A stretch of DNA of 9,991 bases from assembly GCA_009698045.1 (NCBI GenBank), contig WLRE01000046.1, positions 1-9,991 on the forward strand, read 5' to 3'. The position numbers and the translations under genes were made by a program. Positions 7,198-9,991 of this stretch are shown here, one piece after another. The stretch's first letter is position 1. Each line of letters starts with the position of its first letter. The stretch is from Actinomycetota bacterium (GTDB lineage: Bacteria; Actinomycetota; Actinomycetes; Nanopelagicales; Nanopelagicaceae). The notes beneath the pieces are model-generated. The model ran no database searches and was not told where the DNA came from. It saw only the letters and a program-made list of their open reading frames with translations.

Positions 7198-7199
7198 TT
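7189..7199. promoter_or_regulatory. Palindrome over the oxidase -35 box (possible operator)
   Basis: AACTG-T-CAGTT is a perfect inverted repeat with 5-base arms and a single central base. It covers the -35 hexamer (7192-7197) of the oxidase operon promoter. A further AACTG half-site lies at 7181-7185 inside the promoter spacer. A regulator bound here would block polymerase. No regulator gene is in the window, and an arm of this length can arise by chance. Confidence 0.35.
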
Positions 7200-7270
7200 A
7201 GGGTACGCCTGAGGTCGGGTTCTGCCTACCGTTTGCAGGTAACAATTAGGACTGATTCCAAAAATGTTCG

Positions 7271-7279
7271 AGGAGGTGA
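7271..7279 (+). promoter_or_regulatory. Extended Shine-Dalgarno sequence of the ctaG-type gene
   Basis: AGGAGGTGA, continuing with T at 7280, is complementary to the usual 3' end of 16S rRNA over about ten bases. It is the strongest ribosome binding site in the window. It decides the start of the following gene, which has no in-frame ATG nearby: GTG at 7283 (6 bases after AGGAGG) or the adjacent GTG at 7286 (9 bases after). Confidence 0.85.
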
Positions 7280-7282
7280 TGA

Positions 7283-8071
7283 GTGGTGGCGCTCAATCCG
7301 CTCTGGGACCTCTTCTTTGGGCTGGCTTTCTGCGGGAAATTGGCCTGGTACTACGCCGAAAAGCCTTCTGAGCACGGGGTCTCTCGCCTGCGCCAGAGCC
7401 TCTTCACGCTCGGAATTGTGCTCGCTCTTATTCTCCTTGTCGGCCCAGTAGCTCACGCCGCGATTAATACATTCTGGATCCATATGGTTCAGCATGTAGC
7501 GCTGATGATGCTTATCTCGCCCCTCATTGTTCTGGGCTCACCAATTCGAATTGCTCTGGGATCGCATTTTCCAATAGTGCGCACCCTTATCTCTGCGCTC
7601 GCCAATAACCCGCTTATTCGCCAACTCTTTCGGCCCCAGGTTGGATTCGGACTCTTTCTCGCCATTCTTATCTTGACCCATTTCTCACCTTTAGCAAATG
7701 CTGGAATGGTCAACGCCAATGTGCATTGCTTTGAACTCATACTCTTCTTAATAGGTGGGTTTATTTATTACCTACCGGTGATGGAGGGCAATCCCACTCC
7801 GTTCCATGTCCCATATTCATTTCGAGTTGGCTCCCTCTTTGCCATGATGTTGCCCGAAACTATGACCGGTTTCTTTCTCTACTCTGGAAATAAGTTATTG
7901 CACGACATCCCACAAGGAACAACCGCAATGGCTGGCATGAATGACCAACATCGCGGCGGATCCATTATGTGGGCGATGGGAATGTTGATTGACACAATCT
8001 GGATTGTGCTTGCAGCAAGAGATTGGTTTAATAACGAGCGAGAACTTGCTGAACTAGAGGATGAGGCATGA
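7283..8071 (+). CDS. ctaG: CtaG-type cytochrome c oxidase assembly protein (Caa3_CtaG family)
   Basis: This is a 262-residue polytopic membrane protein with about six helices. Family-type motifs are H-M-V-Q-H (67-71) leading into L-M-M-L-I-S-P-L-I-V-L-G-S-P (74-87), L-T-H-F-S-P (131-136), N-V-H-C-F-E (146-151), Y-L-P-V-M-E-G-N-P (163-171) and D-Q-H-R-G-G-S-I-M-W (221-230). These fit the Caa3_CtaG family known from Bacillus caa3 oxidase maturation, thought to help copper delivery or assembly in the membrane; the conserved His residues are candidate metal ligands. It is unrelated to the Cox11-type proteins that also carry the name CtaG. It is divergent from the oxidase operon across 131 bases and overlaps the next gene by 4 bases. 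The start is GTG, set by an excellent Shine-Dalgarno sequence. Family identity is good; its role in assembling this particular oxidase is inferred from position. Confidence 0.87.
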   Translation: MVALNPLWDLFFGLAFCGKLAWYYAEKPSEHGVSRLRQSLFTLGIVLALILLVGPVAHAAINTFWIHMVQHVALMMLISPLIVLGSPIRIALGSHFPIVRTLISALANNPLIRQLFRPQVGFGLFLAILILTHFSPLANAGMVNANVHCFELILFLIGGFIYYLPVMEGNPTPFHVPYSFRVGSLFAMMLPETMTGFFLYSGNKLLHDIPQGTTAMAGMNDQHRGGSIMWAMGMLIDTIWIVLAARDWFNNERELAELEDEA

Positions 8072-8316
8072 GCGAAATCAAGCCAGAACGAGAGCTAGAT
8101 CCGAAGCGAAAATGGATTTTATTGGGCATTCCTCTCTGCATCGTGATGGGTTTTCTAGAACTTGATCGAGCAATTGGTGGAAATAATCGGAGTTGGCTCT
8201 ATGTTTTTGAGTGGCCATTTTTTGGACTATTTATCTATTACATGTATTGGAAGCTCTCTCAACCGCAAGAAGAATTTGATGATGTAGATGATCCTCGCCG
8301 TCAATTAGAGGAGTAG
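8068..8316 (+). CDS. Small two-helix membrane protein with F-E-W-P motif, coupled to ctaG
   Basis: The 82-residue protein has a charged N-terminus (1-15), a helix at about 16-32, a short loop, the motif W-L-Y-V-F-E-W-P-F-F (43-52) leading into a second helix (about 46-62), and an acidic C-terminal tail. Small actinobacterial proteins with W-x-Y-x-F-E-W-P are familiar to me as uncharacterised conserved membrane proteins; I know no function for them. The ATG overlaps the ctaG-type stop as ATGA, so expression is probably coupled. Sitting next to the oxidase genes, it could be an assembly helper or a small oxidase subunit, but that is inference. It ends only 3 bases from the convergent guaB1 stop. 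Confidence 0.82.
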   Translation: MSEIKPERELDPKRKWILLGIPLCIVMGFLELDRAIGGNNRSWLYVFEWPFFGLFIYYMYWKLSQPQEEFDDVDDPRRQLEE

Positions 8317-8319
8317 GAA

Positions 8320-9750
8320 CTACCAAGAAGTATGTAGTGGGCGACCTTCTGCGTAACCTGATGCAGATTGAATTCCGACGACAGCTTTCTCGTGGAAATC
8401 ACTCAAACTGGTAGCGCCTGCATATGTGCAGGATGAACGCACCCCAGCAATAATTTCGTCGAGTAAATCTTCCACGCCTGGTCGCGCTGGATTGATATAC
8501 ATTCGCGAGGAGGAAATGCCCTCTTCAAATAGTGCTTTGCGAGCTCTATCAAATGCACCTTCGCTGGCAGTACGCGCAGCAACTGCGCGCGCAGATGCCA
8601 TACCGAAAGACTCCTTATAAAGGCGACCGTTGGAATCACGGTTGAGATCACTCGGAGATTCGAGCGTGCCCGCAAACCATGAGCCAATCATTACTTGCGA
8701 TGCGCCTGCGGCAAGTGCAAGTGCAACATCGCGCGGGTGGCGAACGCCACCATCTGCCCAGACATGCTTTCCATGCTTAGCTGCCTCGGCAGCACATTCA
8801 AGAACAGCAGAAAATTGTGGTCGACCAACACCAGTCTGCATACGTGTGGTGCACATTGCACCAGGGCCGACGCCTACTTTAATGATGTCTGCGCCAGCTG
8901 CGATTAGATCTCGTGTGCCTTCGGCAGTAACAACATTGCCAGCAACAATAGGAATTTTAGGAGATAGCGCACGAATTAGTTTAAGCGCTTCAATCATTTT
9001 AACTTGATGACCATGCGCGGTATCTACGACTAATACGTCGGCACCTGCATCGATAAGTTCTTTAGCTTTTGCGGCAACGTCTCCGTTGATTCCAACGGCG
9101 CACGCGATACGCAATCTCTTATTGGCATCTAATGAAGGCGTATAAAGAGTTGCACGTAAAGCGCCAAGTCGAGTCAAGATTCCAACGAGCTCGCCTTTTG
9201 CGTTTACAACAGGCGCTAACTTGCGGCGATTACTATTGAGAAAATCAAAGGCATCACGTGGATTTATAGTTTCTGGAACGGTGACTAAATCCTTGCTCAT
9301 TATGGAATGCAATTGTGTAAATCGGTCTACTCGTTCGCAATCAGCTTCGGAGACAATTCCTACTGGTTTCTTATCTTGAACAACAATGAGTGCGCCGTGA
9401 GAACGCTTATTGATGAGATCAATGGCATCTGCCACGGTTTCATCTGGTGAAAGGGTTACTGGAGTCTCGAAAAATGTATGACGTTCCTTCACCCATGTAA
9501 TGACGTTTTTGACTACATCTAACGGAATATCTTGCGGAATAACTGCCATTCCACCGCGACGGGCGATTGTTTCGGCCATTCGGCGACCAGAGATGGCGGT
9601 CATGTTGGCGACAACGATCGGGATGGTTGTTCCGGTTCCGTCATGGGAAGAGAGGTCTACATCCATACGGCTTGCTACGGCAGATGCACCTGGAACCATG
9701 AAGACATCGTCATAAGTCAGGTCGTGGCTAGGGCTATTTAGGAAACGCAC
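8320..9750 (-). CDS. guaB1: GuaB1-family IMPDH-related protein (probable GMP reductase) with CBS pair
   Basis: The 476-residue protein belongs to the IMPDH/GMP reductase family. Seen: an N-terminal L-T-Y-D-D-V-F-M-V-P (11-20), a CBS domain pair at about 96-200 inserted in the barrel, the barrel segment V-V-D-T-A-H-G-H (241-248), the catalytic loop G-V-G-P-G-A-M-C-T-T-R with Cys300, and W-A-D-G-G-V-R-H-P (331-339) for phosphate binding. The loop sequence is the GuaB1 actinobacterial type; a mycobacterial homologue has been shown to be an NADPH-dependent GMP reductase, turning GMP into IMP, with the CBS pair as an allosteric nucleotide sensor. The active-site flap R-Y pair of true IMP dehydrogenases is not evident around 411-440. 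The start is GTG at 9750, with a -10-like TATAGT at 9764-9759 and no Shine-Dalgarno sequence close by, so the mRNA may be leaderless. It salvages purines, a theme shared with the NCS1 permease. Confidence 0.9.
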   Translation of the reverse strand: MRFLNSPSHDLTYDDVFMVPGASAVASRMDVDLSSHDGTGTTIPIVVANMTAISGRRMAETIARRGGMAVIPQDIPLDVVKNVITWVKERHTFFETPVTLSPDETVADAIDLINKRSHGALIVVQDKKPVGIVSEADCERVDRFTQLHSIMSKDLVTVPETINPRDAFDFLNSNRRKLAPVVNAKGELVGILTRLGALRATLYTPSLDANKRLRIACAVGINGDVAAKAKELIDAGADVLVVDTAHGHQVKMIEALKLIRALSPKIPIVAGNVVTAEGTRDLIAAGADIIKVGVGPGAMCTTRMQTGVGRPQFSAVLECAAEAAKHGKHVWADGGVRHPRDVALALAAGASQVMIGSWFAGTLESPSDLNRDSNGRLYKESFGMASARAVAARTASEGAFDRARKALFEEGISSSRMYINPARPGVEDLLDEIIAGVRSSCTYAGATSLSDFHEKAVVGIQSASGYAEGRPLHTSW

Positions 9751-9758
9751 GTAGGCAA

Positions 9759-9764
9759 ACTATA
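9759..9764 (-). promoter_or_regulatory. -10 box of guaB1, implying a leaderless transcript
   Basis: TATAGT on the - strand ends 8 bases before the GTG start, so the predicted transcription start falls on or next to the start codon. No good -35 hexamer is seen at 16-18 bases. The nearest purine-rich run, GAGGG, lies upstream of the -10 box and could not be in the mRNA. Confidence 0.5.
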
Positions 9765-9785
9765 CCCTCGCCAAGCGGGGGTTGG

Positions 9786-9811
9786 CCTAGCCTTGTTAGA
9801 GTCTGGCTAGG
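9786..9811. repeat. 7-bp inverted repeat in the guaB1 divergent region
   Basis: CCTAGCC (9786-9792) and GGCTAGG (9805-9811) are exact inverted copies separated by 12 bases, in the middle of the 98-base divergent region. They could be a dyad operator or a weak hairpin. There is no T-run after either arm, so a terminator is unlikely. The right arm overlaps TAGGGT (9808-9813), a possible weak -10 box for the + strand gene. Confidence 0.35.
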
Positions 9812-9848
9812 GTTACAGGCACCCCAGTGGGTTCACGGAAAGGGCGAC

Positions 9849-9991
9849 ATGAGCGAAGACGATGACTCTGGCGATGACATCATCACCGAAGAGATGCTCT
9901 GGGAGCGTATTCCAGAAGTTCAAGGAATCGATCGCGCCAATACCTATTACGAACTTAGCGCTCGAATTTATGCACGCGGTCAGTACGACGA
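9849..9991 (+). CDS. 5' part of a probable tetratricopeptide-repeat protein (truncated by window end)
   Basis: An ATG at 9849, with GGAAAGGG at 9837-9844 as its ribosome binding site, opens a frame that stays open to the window edge (47 codons). The N-terminus is very acidic (S-E-D-D-D-S-G-D-D), followed by L-W-E-R-I-P-E-V and then Y-Y-E-L-S-A-R-I-Y-A-R-G-Q-Y-D, which has the helix-turn spacing and G-x-Y of the start of a TPR repeat. The gene is divergent from guaB1. The reading as a TPR protein rests on one partial repeat, so function is open. That a real gene starts here is well supported by the Shine-Dalgarno sequence and frame. Confidence 0.65.
   Translation, partial: MSEDDDSGDDIITEEMLWERIPEVQGIDRANTYYELSARIYARGQYD

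Noticed and set aside
7227..7241. TACC...GGTA inverted repeat upstream of the ctaG-type gene
   Set aside because: The arms are only 4 bases with a 7-base loop, expected by chance and not placed on a recognisable promoter box.
7226..7495. 89-codon open frame on the - strand opposite the start of the ctaG-type gene
   Set aside because: It lies antisense to well-supported ctaG-type coding sequence, reads through its Shine-Dalgarno region, and the predicted protein is charged and low in family-like features.
8319..8338. ACTAC...GTAGT hairpin at the end of guaB1
   Set aside because: The stem is 5 bp with a 10-base loop and no T-run on either strand, so it is not a credible terminator.
8630..9007. 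125-codon open frame on the + strand inside guaB1
   Set aside because: It is antisense to the conserved catalytic region of guaB1, has no ribosome binding site that stands out, and its Ser/Ala/Pro-rich composition is typical of a shadow frame.

Overview
The window looks like a stretch of chromosome from a free-living aerobic actinobacterium of moderate G+C content, probably a streamlined freshwater type such as the acI/Nanopelagicales group. That placement is an inference from four things: actinobacterial-style proteins (GuaB1-type GMP reductase, Caa3_CtaG-family assembly factor, actinobacterial class I phosphomannose isomerase, a small F-E-W-P membrane protein), very tight gene packing with many 1- to 4-base overlaps, A/T-rich codon use for an actinobacterium, and a guaB1 promoter placed as for a leaderless mRNA. 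No mobile element, CRISPR array, tRNA or rRNA was seen. No gene-free stretch reaches 300 bases; the largest are the two divergent intergenic regions, 7152-7282 and 9751-9848.

Region 1 (1-3158, + strand) is a compact three-gene run: the 3' part of a cyclopropane-fatty-acid-synthase-like methyltransferase, a class I mannose-6-phosphate isomerase, and an NCS1 nucleobase permease. It is closed by a strong hairpin terminator at 3129-3158.

Region 2 (3168-7282) is a respiratory terminal oxidase operon on the - strand: a membrane-anchored cupredoxin, then ctaC (subunit II), ctaD (subunit I) and ctaE (subunit III). Successive genes overlap by 4, 4 and 1 bases, which suggests translational coupling. 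A good sigma70-like promoter lies just upstream at 7169-7197, with an 11-bp palindrome over its -35 box. The oxidase is unusual. Subunit I has the heme and CuB ligands, the cross-linked Tyr and the D-channel residues of an A-family enzyme, but lacks the K-channel lysine and carries about 85-90 extra N-terminal residues with two more membrane helices. Subunit III has lost motifs I expect in the family. No bc1 (qcrCAB) genes follow ctaE.

Region 3 (7271-8316, + strand, divergent from the oxidase operon) holds a CtaG-type assembly protein with a near-perfect Shine-Dalgarno sequence and a GTG start, overlapping by 4 bases a small two-helix membrane protein. Divergent placement next to the oxidase suggests both work in its assembly or composition.

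Region 4 (8320-9991): guaB1 on the - strand converges on the small membrane protein with only 3 bases between them. It is divergent from the 5' end of a gene at the window edge (9849 onward) that looks like the start of a tetratricopeptide-repeat protein.
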